DNA from: Firmicutes bacterium UBA5493
GTDB lineage: Bacteria; Bacillota; Limnochordia; Darwinibacteriales; Darwinibacteriaceae
Direction of reading: 5' to 3'
DNA length: 5,250 bases
NCBI GenBank assembly: GCA_002424045.1
Contig: DIPH01000040.1
Coordinates: 1-5,250, forward strand
The position numbers and the translations under genes were made by a program. Position 1 is the stretch's first letter. Every line of letters begins with the position of its first letter. Shown here in pieces: positions 5,123 through 5,250 of the stretch. Below the pieces are notes generated by a model. The model was not told where the DNA came from and ran no database searches. It worked only from the letters and a program-made list of their open reading frames with translations.

Positions 5123-5129
5123 TCTCATG

Positions 5130-5135
5130 ACCTCC
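5130..5135 (-). promoter_or_regulatory. Shine-Dalgarno site that fixes the Nudix gene start
   Basis: GGAGGT on the minus strand lies 7 nt ahead of the ATG at 5122. Another ATG at 5128 is only one base from it and the GTG at 5152 is upstream of it, so 5122 is the preferred start. Confidence 0.8.
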
Positions 5136-5153
5136 AGACATAACGTTTCCACA

Positions 5154-5179
5154 GAAAAGACCGGTCAAGAACCGGTCTT
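5154..5179 (-). terminator. intrinsic terminator after tRNA-Met
   Basis: A 9-bp stem (AAGACCGGT at 5157-5165 with ACCGGTCTT at 5171-5179) has a 5-nt loop. On the minus strand the stem runs into TTTTC. It sits 12 nt beyond the CCA end of the tRNA gene and just before the Nudix gene. The T-run is short, so some read-through into the Nudix gene is plausible. Confidence 0.8.
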
Positions 5180-5191
5180 CGTATCTTTAGA

Positions 5192-5250
5192 TGGTTGCGG
5201 GGGCCGGATTTGAACCGACAACCTTCGGGTTATGAGCCCGACGAGCTACC
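5192..5250 (-). tRNA. initiator tRNA-fMet (CAU), 3' part; 5' end outside window
   Basis: The 59 visible bases, read on the minus strand, give the end of the D-arm, the anticodon arm, variable loop, T-arm, the acceptor 3' strand and an encoded CCA. The anticodon arm is TCGGG-CTCATAA-CCCGA with CAT at 5234-5232. The three consecutive G-C pairs next to the anticodon loop mark an initiator tRNA. The T-arm is GTCGG-TTCAAAT-CCGGC. The acceptor strand CCCCGCA followed by discriminator A ends in A72, as in initiators with the mispaired 1-72 position. About 18 bases of the 5' end lie beyond the window edge, so the mismatch itself cannot be confirmed. Confidence 0.95.

Overview
The window looks like a piece of a Bacillota (Firmicutes, Clostridia-like) chromosome. 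The strongest pointers are a T-box riboswitch with a good sigma-A type promoter, strong Shine-Dalgarno sequences, GTG as well as ATG starts, a DegV-family lipid-binding protein and CCA-encoding tRNA. Base composition is moderate and fairly even. No insertion sequence, CRISPR array or prophage gene was seen. The species cannot be named from this sequence.

Layout, left to right. (1) Positions 2-187 hold the C-terminal end of a plus-strand membrane protein that begins outside the window. (2) Positions 148-2624 are a minus-strand cluster, read right to left: trpS (tryptophanyl-tRNA synthetase), a stretch with the N-terminal stub of a MntA-type minimal nucleotidyltransferase joined to the C-terminal stub of a HepT-type HEPN protein (a decayed toxin-antitoxin pair), a tandem-GNAT acetyltransferase-like gene, and a small Gly/Leu/Phe-rich hydrophobic ORF. 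(3) Positions 2625-2738 are a short divergent intergenic region with two inverted repeats. (4) Positions 2739-3546 are a plus-strand HAD-IIA (NagD-like) phosphatase gene with its own strong terminator. (5) Positions 3551-3814 hold a complete minus-strand T-box unit: sigma-A promoter, Stem I with specifier UGG (Trp), T-box with UGGC bulge, and terminator. (6) Positions 3914-4756 are a plus-strand DegV-family gene. (7) Positions 4697-5122 are a minus-strand MutT-type Nudix hydrolase whose 3' end overlaps degV by 60 bp. (8) Positions 5154-5250 hold a minus-strand terminator and the 3' part of an initiator tRNA-Met running off the edge.

The most interesting point is how items 2, 4 and 5 relate. 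The T-box reads tRNA-Trp and points at trpS on the same strand, but a complete HAD phosphatase gene lies between them in the opposite orientation. Read-through from the T-box under tryptophan starvation would cross about 0.9 kb antisense to the HAD gene before reaching trpS. Either this is a long leader in which the phosphatase gene is covered by antisense RNA when trpS is induced, or a rearrangement has stranded the T-box. The second notable point is the decayed MntA/HepT pair directly behind trpS.
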